DNA of 64,000 bases from Devosia sp. (GTDB lineage: Bacteria; Pseudomonadota; Alphaproteobacteria; Rhizobiales; Devosiaceae), in assembly GCF_017307495.1 (NCBI RefSeq), contig NZ_JAFKHE010000028.1, positions 41,654 to 105,653 of the forward strand, given 5' to 3'. The position numbers and the translations under genes are program-made. Below, piece by piece: positions 1-8,911 of the stretch; the stretch's first letter is position 1; each line of letters begins with the position of its first letter. A model generated the notes under the pieces. It saw only the letters and a program-made list of their open reading frames with translations, ran no database searches and was not told the origin of the DNA.

Positions 1-405
1 CGAACCGGCGACGAGCAGCGTGCCGAAGACGAAATAGAACAGCGGCACGGTGCGTGGAAATACGGCGAGGCGCAGGGCCTCGGCGACGAACAGCGCCGCC
101 ACCCAGATCACGGTGGCAACGAGCATCGCCTCGATCATGGTCCACAGCGCACGCTCCGGCAGGTAGCGGATCACGGCGCGATAGAGCCCGAGGCGAACGA
201 ACACCGGCACGGCGATCACCGGCGCCAGCAGCATCAGGCCGAGATGGGCCGGACCCGGCGGGGCATAGGGCGGCGCGAGGCGGATGGCAAAGCTCAGCCA
301 CAGCACCCCGAACAGGCCCACCATGTCGAAGCCGATGAACAGGACGCGCTTCAACGGGCGCGGCAGGCTGCTGAGCGCATCCCGGACTTTTTCCAATGCG
401 TCCAT
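1..405 (-). CDS. Polysaccharide biosynthesis NDP-sugar epimerase/dehydratase, N-terminal membrane part (partial, runs off the left edge)
   Basis: The reverse strand reads open for exactly 135 codons from an ATG at 405 to the window edge. The product starts MDALEKVRDALSSLPRPLKR and then shows hydrophobic segments (around VLFIGFDMVGLFGVLWLSFA, LMLLAPVIAVPVFV, MLVATVIWVAALFVAEAL) separated by the motif LGLYRAVIRYLPERALW. This is the layout of the membrane domain that precedes the Rossmann epimerase domain in CapD/WbpM-type proteins, which make modified UDP-sugars for surface polysaccharide. The catalytic half is outside the window, so the family call rests on the membrane part alone. Confidence 0.75.
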   Translation of the reverse strand, partial: MDALEKVRDALSSLPRPLKRVLFIGFDMVGLFGVLWLSFAIRLAPPYAPPGPAHLGLMLLAPVIAVPVFVRLGLYRAVIRYLPERALWTMIEAMLVATVIWVAALFVAEALRLAVFPRTVPLFYFVFGTLLVAGS

Positions 406-532
406 TCGACCCACATGCCGCCCAGCCGGTCGCGGCGCCGCGACCGAGAGGTTTCTTAGCGGTGCGGCCCGGCCTTTCCAACGCCTTTATGCTGTGGCAT
501 CACAGCCCCTACCGTTCGATCAGGATCACGAC

Positions 533-1147
533 ATGACCGTCAGACTGCACCGGGGCGACCTGCCCGACCTGTCCCGCTATGGCCGGGAGGTGGCGATCGA
601 CACCGAGACGATGGGGCTCGATCCGCGGCGCGACCGGCTGTGCGTGGTGCAGCTGTCGCCGGGCGACGGCAGCGCCGACGTGGTGCAGATCCCGGCCGAC
701 CTCAAGGAGGCGCCGAACCTGGTGAAGCTGCTCTCCGATCCCGGGGTCACCAAGATTTTCCACTACGCGCGCTTCGACATGGCGGTGCTGAAGCACCGCT
801 TCGGCATCGTCACCGGGCCGATCTACTGCACCAAGATCGCCTCGCGGCTGGTGCGCACCTATACCGACCGGCACGGGCTCAAGGACCTGGTGCGCGAGCT
901 GCTGAACATCGACCTCAACAAGCAGCAACAGAGTTCGGACTGGGGCGCCGAGAAGATCTCCGAGGCGCAGCTCGACTATGCCGCCTCCGACGTGCTCTAT
1001 CTGCACGACGTCAAGCGCCATCTCGATCGCATGCTGAAGCGCGAGGGGCGCGTCGAGCTGGCCGCCGCCTGCTTCGAGTTCCTCAAGCACCGGATCGACC
1101 TTGACCTCCAGGGCTGGGACGAGACGGACATCTTCGCGCACAGCTGA
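533..1147 (+). CDS. Ribonuclease D-like 3'-5' exonuclease (DEDD family, no HRDC domain)
   Basis: A 204-residue protein with the DEDDy exonuclease signatures in order: DTET near residue 24 (Asp and Glu for metal binding), the Asp of HYARFDM near 82, and YAASD with a trailing LYLHD near 155-163. Proteins of this type trim the 3' ends of tRNA and other stable RNAs in the cytoplasm. It is much shorter than E. coli RNase D because the HRDC domains are missing, which is usual in Rhizobiales. The ATG at 533 was chosen because homology begins immediately after it; an upstream open frame has no family resemblance. The stop overlaps the next gene's ATG (TGATG), suggesting co-transcription with the lpt genes. 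Confidence 0.85.
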   Translation: MTVRLHRGDLPDLSRYGREVAIDTETMGLDPRRDRLCVVQLSPGDGSADVVQIPADLKEAPNLVKLLSDPGVTKIFHYARFDMAVLKHRFGIVTGPIYCTKIASRLVRTYTDRHGLKDLVRELLNIDLNKQQQSSDWGAEKISEAQLDYAASDVLYLHDVKRHLDRMLKREGRVELAAACFEFLKHRIDLDLQGWDETDIFAHS

Positions 1148-1785
1148 TGGCCGCGGTCGCCGCTCCCACCGACACGCGCGAGCGGCTCTATCGTGGCCTG
1201 ATGCGGCGCAACCGGATCGTGGCCGTGCTGCGCTGGGTGGTCCCGGCCGCGGGCGCCGCGGTGCTGGCGGTGGTGATCGGGGCGATGGCGCTCGACGCCC
1301 TCGCGCACCGCTTCGGCTTCGCCAACATCCGCATCGACCGCGACAACCTCGTGGTCGAGACGCCGCAACTCACCTCGACCGGGCAGGACGGCACGGTGTT
1401 CTCGGTCACGGCCCAGTCGGCCCGGGTGTCGGTGACGCAGCGCGACATCATCGACATGGCCGAGGCACGCCTCACCATGGCCCCCAGCAAGGGCGCGACG
1501 GTGACGGCGACGGCCGCGGCGGCGCAGTTCCAGACCTCCAACCAGCTCCTCAGCGTCCCGGGCACCACCCGCGTGCAGGGCACGGACGGGCTCGAGGGCA
1601 CGGTGGACGGGATCTTCGCCGACCTGATGCAGTGGACGATGACGGCGAGCGGCAAGGTCCATCTCAGCATGCCGGACGGCGCGACGCTCGATGCCGGCGG
1701 CATGAGCTACGACCACAAGACCCGGCTCTACAGCTTCAAGGACGTGACGGTGAACCTGACCATGACGCCGGGGGAAGGCAAGTGA
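1147..1785 (+). CDS. lptC: LPS export ABC transporter periplasmic protein LptC
   Basis: A 212-residue protein with one N-terminal transmembrane segment (about residues 25-48) followed by a beta-rich periplasmic domain. LptC anchors to the inner-membrane LptBFG complex and passes lipopolysaccharide to LptA. Identity comes from this topology and from its place directly before lptA and lptB; LptC sequences diverge strongly, so context carries much of the call. The ATG overlaps the stop of the RNase D-like gene, and its own stop overlaps the GTG of lptA. Confidence 0.85.
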   Translation: MAAVAAPTDTRERLYRGLMRRNRIVAVLRWVVPAAGAAVLAVVIGAMALDALAHRFGFANIRIDRDNLVVETPQLTSTGQDGTVFSVTAQSARVSVTQRDIIDMAEARLTMAPSKGATVTATAAAAQFQTSNQLLSVPGTTRVQGTDGLEGTVDGIFADLMQWTMTASGKVHLSMPDGATLDAGGMSYDHKTRLYSFKDVTVNLTMTPGEGK

Positions 1786-2234
1786 AGCACCGCCTCGCCC
1801 TCGCTCTCGCCCTGCTGCTGCTCGCCGCCCCGGTCGTCGCCGCCGAGCCGGTCAAGATCACGGCCGACAACTTCACCGTCGACCAGGGCAACAAGTCCGG
1901 CACGTTCACCGGCAGCGTCGTCATCACCCGCACCAACCTGACGATCTGGGCCAACAAGGTGGTGGTCACCTACGGCAAGGGCGGCGAGAGCGACATCGAC
2001 ACCATCACCGCCACCGGCGCGGTGCGGATCAAGACCCCGGCGCAGGAAGCCACCGGCGGCCGCGCCACGTTCGATCCACTGACCCAGATCCTCAAGCTCA
2101 CCGAGAACGTCACCGTGCTCAACGCCCAGGGCAAGGTGAGCGGACCGGAACTCACCATCAACCTGGCCAGCCAAACCTCGACCTTCGAGGGCGGCAAGGG
2201 CGGGCGGGTCACCGGGGTGTTCACCCCGCAATGA
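1782..2234 (+). CDS. lptA: LPS transport periplasmic protein LptA (OstA family)
   Basis: A 150-residue secreted protein starting at a GTG that overlaps the lptC stop (GTGA). Residues 1-20 are a signal peptide ending in VVAAEP. The rest is the OstA/LptA beta-jellyroll with typical phrases such as ITADNFTVDQ, FTGSVVITR, TITATGAVRIKT and LTENVTVLNAQGKVSG. LptA forms the periplasmic bridge that carries lipopolysaccharide from LptC to the outer-membrane LptD. The stop overlaps the ATG of lptB (ATGA), so the three genes look translationally coupled. Confidence 0.92.
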   Translation: MKHRLALALALLLLAAPVVAAEPVKITADNFTVDQGNKSGTFTGSVVITRTNLTIWANKVVVTYGKGGESDIDTITATGAVRIKTPAQEATGGRATFDPLTQILKLTENVTVLNAQGKVSGPELTINLASQTSTFEGGKGGRVTGVFTPQ

Positions 2235-2992
2235 GCGCCGCCGCGGACCCCTCAGGTACCCTCGACCAGAGCGGCTGGCTCGTGGCGCACGGGCTCAACA
2301 AGCGCTTCGGCAAGCGCACCGTGGTCGAGGACGTGAGTCTGGCGGTGCGGCGCGGCGAGGCGGTGGGCCTGCTCGGCCCGAACGGCGCCGGCAAGACCAC
2401 GGTCTTCACCATGATCATGGGGCTGGTCAAGCCGGACAAGGGCCGCATCCTGCTCGACGGGCGGCCGATCACCAACCTGCCGCTGTTCCAGCGCGGCCGG
2501 CTCGGCATCGGCTACCTGCCGCAGGAAAGCTCGATCTTCCGGGGCTTGAGCGTCGAGGGCAACATCCTTGCCGTGCTCGAGGGCCACGTCCCGCGCCGCG
2601 CCGCCCGCATCGAGCGGCTCAACCAGTTGCTCGACGAGTTCCACATCCGCCACATCGCCAGGTCCAATGCGATGGCGCTGTCGGGCGGCGAACGCCGCCG
2701 CGTCGAAATCGCCCGCGCCGTGGCCTCCGACCCGTTGTTCATCCTGCTCGACGAGCCCTTCGCCGGGGTCGATCCGATCGCGGTGGGCGAGGTGAAGACC
2801 CTGGTCCGGCACCTGACGCGGCGCGGCATCGGCGTGCTGATCACCGATCACTCGGTGCGCGAGACGCTGTCGCTGGTCGATCGCGCCTACCTGATCCACG
2901 AGGGGCGCGTGATGATCCAGGGCAAGCCCGAGATGATCGCCGCCGACCCCGAGGCGCGGCGGGTCTACCTGGGCGACACGTTCGACACGTGA
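2231..2992 (+). CDS. lptB: LPS export ABC transporter ATP-binding protein LptB
   Basis: A 253-residue ABC ATPase. Visible motifs are Walker A (GPNGAGKTT near residue 53), the Q-loop in GYLPQESSIFRG, the signature LSGGERRR, Walker B (LFILLDEPFAGVDP) and the switch histidine in LITDHSVRET. LptB drives extraction of lipopolysaccharide from the inner membrane with LptF and LptG, which are not in this window. The protein has a short N-terminal extension (about 15 residues) before the usual LptB start. A palindromic repeat follows the gene and separates it from rpoN. Confidence 0.96.
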   Translation: MSAAADPSGTLDQSGWLVAHGLNKRFGKRTVVEDVSLAVRRGEAVGLLGPNGAGKTTVFTMIMGLVKPDKGRILLDGRPITNLPLFQRGRLGIGYLPQESSIFRGLSVEGNILAVLEGHVPRRAARIERLNQLLDEFHIRHIARSNAMALSGGERRRVEIARAVASDPLFILLDEPFAGVDPIAVGEVKTLVRHLTRRGIGVLITDHSVRETLSLVDRAYLIHEGRVMIQGKPEMIAADPEARRVYLGDTFDT

Positions 2993-2996
2993 AATG

Positions 2997-3091
2997 CTCC
3001 CCTCCCCCTTGAGGGAGGGGTCGGGGGTGGGGTCCATCGGCGATCACAGGAGCACCCCCTCCCTCGCTCCCTCCCCTCAAGGGGGAGGGAG
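2997..3091. repeat. Palindromic repeat, family B (CTCCCC...GGGGAG), copy 1
   Basis: Two inverted GC-rich arms, CTCCCCCTTGAGGGAGGGG and CTCCCCTCAAGGGGGAGGG, each itself near-palindromic, enclose a spacer with GGGTCCATCGGCGATCAC. A closely similar copy lies at 41138-41230 with the same GGTCCATCGG spacer, and looser relatives lie at 55150-55225 and 56850-56935. It occupies the lptB-rpoN gap. Confidence 0.85.
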
Positions 3092-3214
3092 GCCCCCGCA
3101 ACAAGCGAGACGCGCTGCAGCTTGGCACGCTTCTTGCCCTCCATCCTTGCCCAACCGGACCGAATGTGCATTGTGACAGCGGGAAGCCTGTTACGTGCCG
3201 CGGGAGTGTAGTGC

Positions 3215-4720
3215 ATGGCCTTGTCGCCACGGCTTGAGGTTCGCCAGGGCCAGAGCCTGACGCTCACGCCGCAATTGATGCAGTCGATCCGGCTGCTGCA
3301 GCTCAGCCACCTCGAACTCAATGCCTTCGTCGAAGCCGAACTGCTGCGCAACCCGCTGCTCGAGCGCGAGGACGCAGAGCCGGGCGAGACCGACACGGTC
3401 GAGCCAGCCGAGCGTCCGGTCGAACTCAACGCCGCCGAGGACACGGTCGACTTCTCCGAGCGCATCCAGTCGGCCGACTCGATCGCCGACGGCTACGACA
3501 CTGCGGTCGAGAACGTCTTCCCAGAGCAGGACAGCACCGACCGGCGCGCCGATGCGCAGCCCTGGAGCGAACGCGGTGGCGGCGACGGCGAGCCGGCCGA
3601 CATCGACCAGTTCGTCGCGGCGCGGCTCAGCCTCGGCGATCACCTTGCCGCGCAGGCCGGCCTCATCATCGCCGACCCGGCTGAGCGCCTGATCGCGCAG
3701 TTCCTGATCGACAGCCTGAACGAGGCAGGCTACCTCGCCGTCGAGCTCGATACCGTCGCCACACAACTCGGTGCGCCGCTGGAGTCGGTCGAAGCTGTGC
3801 TGGGAAAGCTGCAGACCCTCGACCCTGTCGGCGTATTCGCCCGCGACGTGCGCGAATGCCTCGCTCTGCAACTGCGGGAGAAGGATCGGCTCGATCCGCT
3901 GATGCAGCGCCTGCTCGACCATCTGGAGCTAATCGCCGGGCACGACATGGCCAGGCTGATGCGCGACGTCGGCGTCGACCGCGAGGATCTGGCCGACATG
4001 CTGGCCGAGTTGCGCCAGCTCGACCCCAAGCCCGGTCGCGCCTTCGAGTCCGGGCCGGTGGAGGCCGTGGTTCCGGATGTCTATGTCCGTCCGGGTCCCG
4101 GCGGCGAGTGGCAGATCGAGCTCAATTCCGACGTGCTGCCGCGCGTGCTCGTCAACCGCACCTACTATGCCTCGGTGACCAGGAAGACGCGCGATACGGC
4201 GGAAAAGACCTTCCTCACCGATTGCCTCGCCACTGCCAACTGGCTGGCCAAGAGCCTCGACCAGCGCGCCCAGACCATCCTCAAGGTCACCGCCGAGATC
4301 GTCAGGCAGCAGGACGGCTTCCTGCAGCACGGCATCACGCATCTGAGGCCGATGACGCTCAGGGCCGTCGCCGATGCCATCGAGATGCACGAGTCGACGG
4401 TGAGCCGCGTCACCTCGAACAAATACGTGTCGACGCCGCGCGGCCTGTTCGAGATGAAGTACTTCTTCACCACCGCGCTCGCCTCGTCGACCGGCGAGGG
4501 GGACCACTCGGCGGAAGCGGTGCGTTATCGCATCCGGCAACTGATCGAGGCCGAGCAGCCGGGCGACATCCTCTCGGACGACACGATCGCCGAGATGCTC
4601 CAGAAGGAAAAGGGCATCGAGGTGGCCCGCCGCACGGTCGCCAAGTATCGCGAAGGCATGAACATCCCGAGTTCGGTCATCCGCCGGCGGCAGAAACGGG
4701 CCCTGGCGGCAGCGCGGTAA
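3215..4720 (+). CDS. rpoN: RNA polymerase sigma-54 factor RpoN
   Basis: A 501-residue sigma-54. Residues 1-50 are the glutamine-rich activator-interacting region (RQGQSLTLTPQLMQSIRLLQ), followed by an acidic linker to about residue 120, the core-binding domain, and near the C-terminus the RpoN box ARRTVAKYRE (residues 471-480) that recognises the -24 element. Sigma-54 directs activator-dependent transcription, typically of nitrogen and flagellar genes. It sits before hpf and ptsN, the usual rpoN-hpf-ptsN order in proteobacteria. The ATG matches the family's usual first residues. Confidence 0.97.
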   Translation: MALSPRLEVRQGQSLTLTPQLMQSIRLLQLSHLELNAFVEAELLRNPLLEREDAEPGETDTVEPAERPVELNAAEDTVDFSERIQSADSIADGYDTAVENVFPEQDSTDRRADAQPWSERGGGDGEPADIDQFVAARLSLGDHLAAQAGLIIADPAERLIAQFLIDSLNEAGYLAVELDTVATQLGAPLESVEAVLGKLQTLDPVGVFARDVRECLALQLREKDRLDPLMQRLLDHLELIAGHDMARLMRDVGVDREDLADMLAELRQLDPKPGRAFESGPVEAVVPDVYVRPGPGGEWQIELNSDVLPRVLVNRTYYASVTRKTRDTAEKTFLTDCLATANWLAKSLDQRAQTILKVTAEIVRQQDGFLQHGITHLRPMTLRAVADAIEMHESTVSRVTSNKYVSTPRGLFEMKYFFTTALASSTGEGDHSAEAVRYRIRQLIEAEQPGDILSDDTIAEMLQKEKGIEVARRTVAKYREGMNIPSSVIRRRQKRALAAAR

Positions 4721-4926
4721 GCTGCCTGGCCGGCTCCTCCGCCGAAGCAGAAAAGATATGCCCTCTTCTCGCACCGGCTTTTGTCGCCGCACAATCCCCG
4801 CGACCCGATCCGCATTCGCCGCATTGCCCCCTGCGAGGGGGCGGGCTAGACTCCTGCTTGCCGGGGAGTTCACCTCTGGTGGTGGGCGGCTCCGGCCGGC
4901 TACCACCAATTCAAGAGAGGACTTCC

Positions 4927-5490
4927 ATGACTCTGCGTGTTTCAGGAAAGAACATGGATGTCGGCGACGCGCTTCGGGCCAAGGCACAGGGGCACTTCGA
5001 CGCGGTCGTGAAGAAGTATTTCGACGGCAACTACAACGGCCACATGACGCTCGAGCCGGAGGGCTCGGGGTTCAACGCGCAATGCCTCGTTCACCTCGAC
5101 TCTGGCACGGTGCTGCAGTCGAACGCCTATGGCGGCGACGCCATCTCGGCCTACCAGCTGATGGTCGACGCGATCGAGAAGCGGCTGCGGCGCTATAACC
5201 GCAAGCTCAAGGCCCATCGCAAGCACAACGGCACGAACGAGGAGGCCCCGTCATACGTGCTCGCCGCCCCGGGCGACGAGGAGCTCGCCGAGGACTACTC
5301 CCCGCCGGTGATCGCCGAGACCACCTCGAGCCTGAGGCAGATGTCTGTGGGAGAAGCGGTCATGCAGCTTGATCTGACCCAGGCAGAAGTGGTCGTATTC
5401 CGGCATGCTGGACATGGTGGCCTGAATGTGGTCTACCGCCGCGCCGACGGCAATATTGGCTGGATCGATCCTGCCCTCAAGCCGAACTAG
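4927..5490 (+). CDS. hpf: Long-form ribosome hibernation promoting factor (HPF/YfiA)
   Basis: A 187-residue protein with two parts. Residues 1-105 form the S30AE ribosome-binding domain (MTLRVSGKNMDVGDALRAKA through RRYNRKLKAH). Residues about 130-187 form the C-terminal dimerisation domain (RQMSVGEAVMQLDL, NVVYRRADGNIGWIDP). Two copies can therefore pair ribosomes into inactive 100S particles in stationary phase. The start ATG follows an AGAGAGGA ribosome binding site. The 206-base gap to rpoN contains no gene. Confidence 0.95.
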   Translation: MTLRVSGKNMDVGDALRAKAQGHFDAVVKKYFDGNYNGHMTLEPEGSGFNAQCLVHLDSGTVLQSNAYGGDAISAYQLMVDAIEKRLRRYNRKLKAHRKHNGTNEEAPSYVLAAPGDEELAEDYSPPVIAETTSSLRQMSVGEAVMQLDLTQAEVVVFRHAGHGGLNVVYRRADGNIGWIDPALKPN

Positions 5491-5538
5491 GGCTCCCAGA
5501 GAGCGTGTCCTCTCCGCTTCCACGATAGGAACTTCTTG

Positions 5539-6006
5539 ATGGAATTGGCTGATATCCTCTCCGAGGAGGCCGTGATTGTTTGCTCGGGCATCAAGACCAA
5601 GTCCGAGGTCCTGCACAAGCTCTCCGAATGCGCTGCCAGGGTCACCGGACAGAGTGTAGCGACCATCTTCGAAGCGGTGAATGCGCGCGAGCAACTGGGG
5701 TCGACCGGCCTCGGCAACGGCATCGCCATTCCGCACGGCAAGTTCGCCGGTCTGGATTCGGTGTCGGCCGTGTTCGCCAGGCTGACCACGCCGATCGACT
5801 TCGAGGCGGTCGACGACCAGCCGGTCGACCTGGTCATGATGCTGCTCGCCCCCCTGGGGGCGGGCGCCGACCACCTGAAGGCCCTGGCCCGGGTGGCGCG
5901 CCTGCTGCGCACCGATGCGGTCGTGGCACGCCTGCGCGCGGCCGAGGACGCCGCAGAACTGTACGCGATCCTGACCCAGCCGCTCACCCAGACGCAGGCC
6001 GCCTGA
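5539..6006 (+). CDS. ptsN: Nitrogen-regulatory PTS EIIA component PtsN
   Basis: A 155-residue EIIA(Ntr). The phospho-accepting histidine is visible in GIAIPHGK (His66), with the typical NAREQLGSTGLGNG lead-in and the QPVDLVMMLLAP core. It is the terminal phosphate acceptor of the nitrogen PTS and a regulator of potassium and nitrogen metabolism. A TTG lies one codon upstream of the chosen ATG. The position downstream of rpoN and hpf is conserved across proteobacteria. Confidence 0.96.
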   Translation: MELADILSEEAVIVCSGIKTKSEVLHKLSECAARVTGQSVATIFEAVNAREQLGSTGLGNGIAIPHGKFAGLDSVSAVFARLTTPIDFEAVDDQPVDLVMMLLAPLGAGADHLKALARVARLLRTDAVVARLRAAEDAAELYAILTQPLTQTQAA

Positions 6007-6050
6007 GAGCCCGCAGACGGCCTCGGCTGCAGCCACCACCGACCTCTTGG

Positions 6051-6120
6051 CCCCGCGATAGCGGGAATCTCTGTCTTGGGAGGCCCCGTAAACGGGGTTT
6101 CCCGCTTTCGCGGGAATGGC
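6051..6120. repeat. Two-armed palindromic repeat, family A, copy 1
   Basis: The left arm (CCCCGCGATAGCGGGAATCT) and right arm (TTTCCCGCTTTCGCGGGAAT) are each imperfect hairpins, and together they form a larger inverted pair around a central mini-hairpin GGCCCCGTAAACGGGGTT. It lies between the convergent ptsN and DUF1150 genes, where a bidirectional terminator would be expected. Confidence 0.85.
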
Positions 6121-6162
6121 CCGGTGCTGAACTCCGTCGCTCAGCGATGGAGGATCAAGCCG

Positions 6163-6435
6163 TCAGTGCAGGGTGACGATGCCGAAGGACTTGTCGCTCA
6201 GCCACTCTGCGACGGCCTCTTCGCTATCGCCGACCATCAGCGGCGAGCCATCGGCCGAGACCACGATGTGGAAATCGGTCTCCTCGTCGAAATCGGCGCC
6301 GGGCAGGATCGGCCCCATCTCCGCGCCCTTGACGTGCTTGACATAGACCACCGCGTTGCCGCCGAGCGCCATGAACTGGGCTTCGGTCAGGTTCCGCAGG
6401 GGATTGTCGAAAGGCTGTTCTCTGTTCTCTTGCAT
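6163..6435 (-). CDS. DUF1150 family protein
   Basis: A 90-residue cytoplasmic protein with the DUF1150 phrases LGGNAVVYVKHVKG and FHIVVSADGSPLMVGDSEE. The function is unknown, but members are regularly encoded directly after a small heat shock protein in Rhizobiales, as here: the Hsp20 gene lies only 15 bases upstream on the same strand. That pairing suggests a role linked to the chaperone. Confidence 0.85.
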   Translation of the reverse strand: MQENREQPFDNPLRNLTEAQFMALGGNAVVYVKHVKGAEMGPILPGADFDEETDFHIVVSADGSPLMVGDSEEAVAEWLSDKSFGIVTLH

Positions 6436-6450
6436 CTCATGTTCCCCTTT

Positions 6451-6870
6451 CTAGGCAGAACGTATCTCGATCCGACGGGCAATCTTTTCGGCCTTTGGAC
6501 GAACAACTGAGATCACCAGCATCCCGTTCCTCAGTTCGGCGTCCTGGACCACCATGCCGTCGGCGAGCAGGAAGTTCCTTTGAAACTGCCGCGCGGCGAT
6601 GCCGCGATGCAGGTATTCGCGTGTCGCGTCGTCCTTCTGCCGGCCGCGCACCAGCAACTGGTTGTCTTCCACCGTGACGTCGAGGTCGCTCTCGGCGAAC
6701 CCGGCGACGGCGATGGAAATGACGAAGCTCTCCGCGCCCTCCCGCTCGAGCGTGCGCTCGATGTTGTAGGGCGGATAGCCGTCGGCGGCCTTGCTCAAGC
6801 GGTCGATGCGTTCCTCGAAGGCATCGAAACCAAGCAGGAAGGGCGCCGAAAACATGGAGACGCGCGACAT
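6451..6870 (-). CDS. Hsp20/IbpA-type small heat shock protein
   Basis: A 139-residue alpha-crystallin domain protein. The N-terminal leader MSRVSMFSAPFLLGFDAFEE is followed by the beta-sandwich (YPPYNIERTLEREGAESFVI, FAESDLDVTVEDNQLLVRGR) and the IARRIEI C-terminal anchoring motif. It would hold unfolding proteins in the cytoplasm for later refolding. The ATG at 6870 is preceded by AAGGAC at good spacing; a TTG 18 bases further upstream is less likely. It is the first gene of a two-gene unit with DUF1150. Confidence 0.93.
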   Translation of the reverse strand: MSRVSMFSAPFLLGFDAFEERIDRLSKAADGYPPYNIERTLEREGAESFVISIAVAGFAESDLDVTVEDNQLLVRGRQKDDATREYLHRGIAARQFQRNFLLADGMVVQDAELRNGMLVISVVRPKAEKIARRIEIRSA

Positions 6871-6997
6871 CCGATCGTCCTTGTTCAAAGCAACGGTTCG
6901 TGAAGCGGCCCGAGTTTCAGTGGCACCGTTTCATGCTCGTGATATGGGTCCGGCACGGGGCCGGATCAAGTCCGGCGGGGGGTAGGAGAACCAGGAC

Positions 6998-7864
6998 TTG
7001 GAGCAACAGACGGTGGCGGTGGTGATCCCCGCCTACAAGGCCGAGCGGTTTATCGGCGAGGCGGTGAAATCGGTCCTGGCGCAGAGCTTTCCGGACTGGC
7101 AGATCTGGATCATCGCCGATGACGGCACCGACTACGAGGCGCTGCTGGGCCGGGCCGGCCTCAGCGATCCACGCTTCCACTTCCTCTCGACCGGCCGGGT
7201 CGCTGCCGGCGCCTCGCGCGCCCGCAACCTCGCACTCGACCGGATCGAGACGCCCTACGCCGCCATCCTCGATGCCGATGACCGACTGAAGCCGAACAAG
7301 CTGGAACTGGCGATCGCGGCGCTTGCCGAAGCGCCGATCGTCTCGAGCGCGCTCGACGTGATGGACGAGCGCTACCGGCGGCTGCGACTGGTGGGCGACG
7401 GTCCGGACCGCCGCCTGGCGCCGGGGAGCTACAAGTTCACCAACCTGTCGATGGATTCGATGATCGTCTGGGACCGGCGCCGGTGCGATGCCCGCTACGA
7501 CCCCGACCTTTCCAACATGACCGATCTCGAACTGTTGATGCAGTTGTGGCGTACCGCCGGGGTCGTGCATCACCTGGGCACGCCGCAGCACGACTACGTC
7601 AAGATCGCCAGTTCGATGAGCAATAGCGAAGGTGTCACCGCCAGGATGATCGCGTCCAAGACCACCCTGCTCGAGCGGCTGCAGGGCGGGCACTACAGCT
7701 TCGCCGCCCCCGACGCCGCCGAGGGCCTGATCGCCTTCCTCGAGTTGTCGCTGGCCGCCGAGGCCGCTTATCCGGCCGCGCTTCAGGAAAAGCCCGGCCT
7801 GTTGTTCGAGGACCATCTCGAGCCGATGCTCAGGGCCCATGAGGCGCGGGTAAAGGGGGACTAG
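6998..7864 (+). CDS. Glycosyltransferase family 2 protein
   Basis: A 288-residue GT-A fold enzyme. The N-terminus VAVVIPAYKAERFIGEAVKS is the nucleotide-sugar binding strand, SRARNLAL follows, and the metal-binding DxD is in ILDADDRLKPNK near residue 90. Such enzymes transfer a sugar from a nucleotide donor to surface glycans; the substrate cannot be read from sequence. The likely start is a TTG at 6998, ten bases after TAGGAGAA; no ATG lies near the beginning of homology. It stands alone between reverse-strand genes. Confidence 0.82.
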   Translation: MEQQTVAVVIPAYKAERFIGEAVKSVLAQSFPDWQIWIIADDGTDYEALLGRAGLSDPRFHFLSTGRVAAGASRARNLALDRIETPYAAILDADDRLKPNKLELAIAALAEAPIVSSALDVMDERYRRLRLVGDGPDRRLAPGSYKFTNLSMDSMIVWDRRRCDARYDPDLSNMTDLELLMQLWRTAGVVHHLGTPQHDYVKIASSMSNSEGVTARMIASKTTLLERLQGGHYSFAAPDAAEGLIAFLELSLAAEAAYPAALQEKPGLLFEDHLEPMLRAHEARVKGD

Positions 7865-7897
7865 CGGACTGCACCGGCGGCCGCCGTAACGCACAGA

Positions 7898-7975
7898 GTC
7901 ATTCCCGCGAAAGCGGGAACCTCTGTTTTCGGCGCGTGCGGCCAACGGAGATCCCCGCTTTCGCGGGGATGACCC
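7898..7975. repeat. Two-armed palindromic repeat, family A, copy 2
   Basis: The left arm TCATTCCCGCGAAAGCGGGA and right arm ATCCCCGCTTTCGCGGGGAT are joined by a spacer carrying CCTCTGTTTTCGG and CCAACGGAG. It lies between the convergent glycosyltransferase and ribokinase genes. The same arms occur at 10949, 12741, 22772 and 49147. Confidence 0.9.
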
Positions 7976-8014
7976 GGGTGTGGTCCGAAAACAAGCTTCT
8001 CCCCATCCGGCCGT

Positions 8015-8911
8015 TCAGCCCCGCAGCGCCTTCTCTACATCCGCCGCATAGGGCACCGAGGGCTGCGCGCCAGGCTTCAGCACGGCAAGGCTAGCGGCCA
8101 CCGCAGCGCGGCGCATGGCGGGCTCGAGGGCGAGGCCCTGGTCGAGGCCGGCGGCAAGGTAGCCGCAGAAGGTGTCGCCGGCGCCCACCGTATCGACCGG
8201 CTCCACCCGCATGGCCGGCACGCTGAAGCTTCCGGCCGGGGTGGCGGCGCGGGCGCCGTCGGCCCCCAGGGTGACGATCACGGTCTGGTTCTGCGAGCGG
8301 GCCCAGTCAGTCATGGCGGCGTCGAGCCGGTCGAGTCCGGCGCCGGTCAGCAGTTCGAACTCGGTCTCGTTGGCGATGACGATCGAGGCCTGCTCGGCCA
8401 CCGCCCTGGTCGTCGTGAGGAAGGGGGCGGTGTTGAGGATCGAGACCACGCCCTGCGCCTTGGCCAGTTCAAGCGCCCGTTCGGTCGCCGCCTGCGGAAT
8501 CTCCTGCTGCAGCATCAGCACCGAGCCGATGCCGAGCCCGGCGAGCGCCGCATCGGCATCGGCCGGGCCCATCGTGCCGTTGGCGCCGGGCAGGATGGCG
8601 ATGACGTTCTCGCCCGCGTCGTCGACGAAGATCATGGCGATGCCGGTCGGGCCCTCGACCGTGCGCACATGCGATAGATCGACCCCATCGCCGCGTAGAA
8701 GTTTCAAGGCTTCTGCTGCAAAAGCATCGGAACCTGCCGCTGCGAACATACGGACTTCCACCCCGGCCCGACGCGCCGCCAGGGCCTGGTTGGCGCCCTT
8801 GCCCCCGGCCGCCATCGAGAACTGGTGCCCCGGCACGGTCTCGCCGGGCTTGGGAATGCGGCTCACGGTGCCGATCAGGTCGAGATTGGTGGAGCCGAGA
8901 ACCGTAATCAT
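8015..8911 (-). CDS. rbsK: Ribokinase (PfkB family)
   Basis: A 298-residue PfkB-family kinase. It begins MITVLGSTNLDLIG, carries the substrate-binding GGKGANQALAARRAG and ends with the catalytic DTVGAGDTFCGYLAAGLDQG, where the Asp of GAGD is the base. It would phosphorylate D-ribose with ATP for entry into the pentose phosphate pathway. No ribose transporter is nearby; it is the last gene of a tightly overlapping reverse-strand operon (nat, YdeI-like, DUF1697, rbsK). Confidence 0.88.
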   Translation of the reverse strand: MITVLGSTNLDLIGTVSRIPKPGETVPGHQFSMAAGGKGANQALAARRAGVEVRMFAAAGSDAFAAEALKLLRGDGVDLSHVRTVEGPTGIAMIFVDDAGENVIAILPGANGTMGPADADAALAGLGIGSVLMLQQEIPQAATERALELAKAQGVVSILNTAPFLTTTRAVAEQASIVIANETEFELLTGAGLDRLDAAMTDWARSQNQTVIVTLGADGARAATPAGSFSVPAMRVEPVDTVGAGDTFCGYLAAGLDQGLALEPAMRRAAVAASLAVLKPGAQPSVPYAADVEKALRG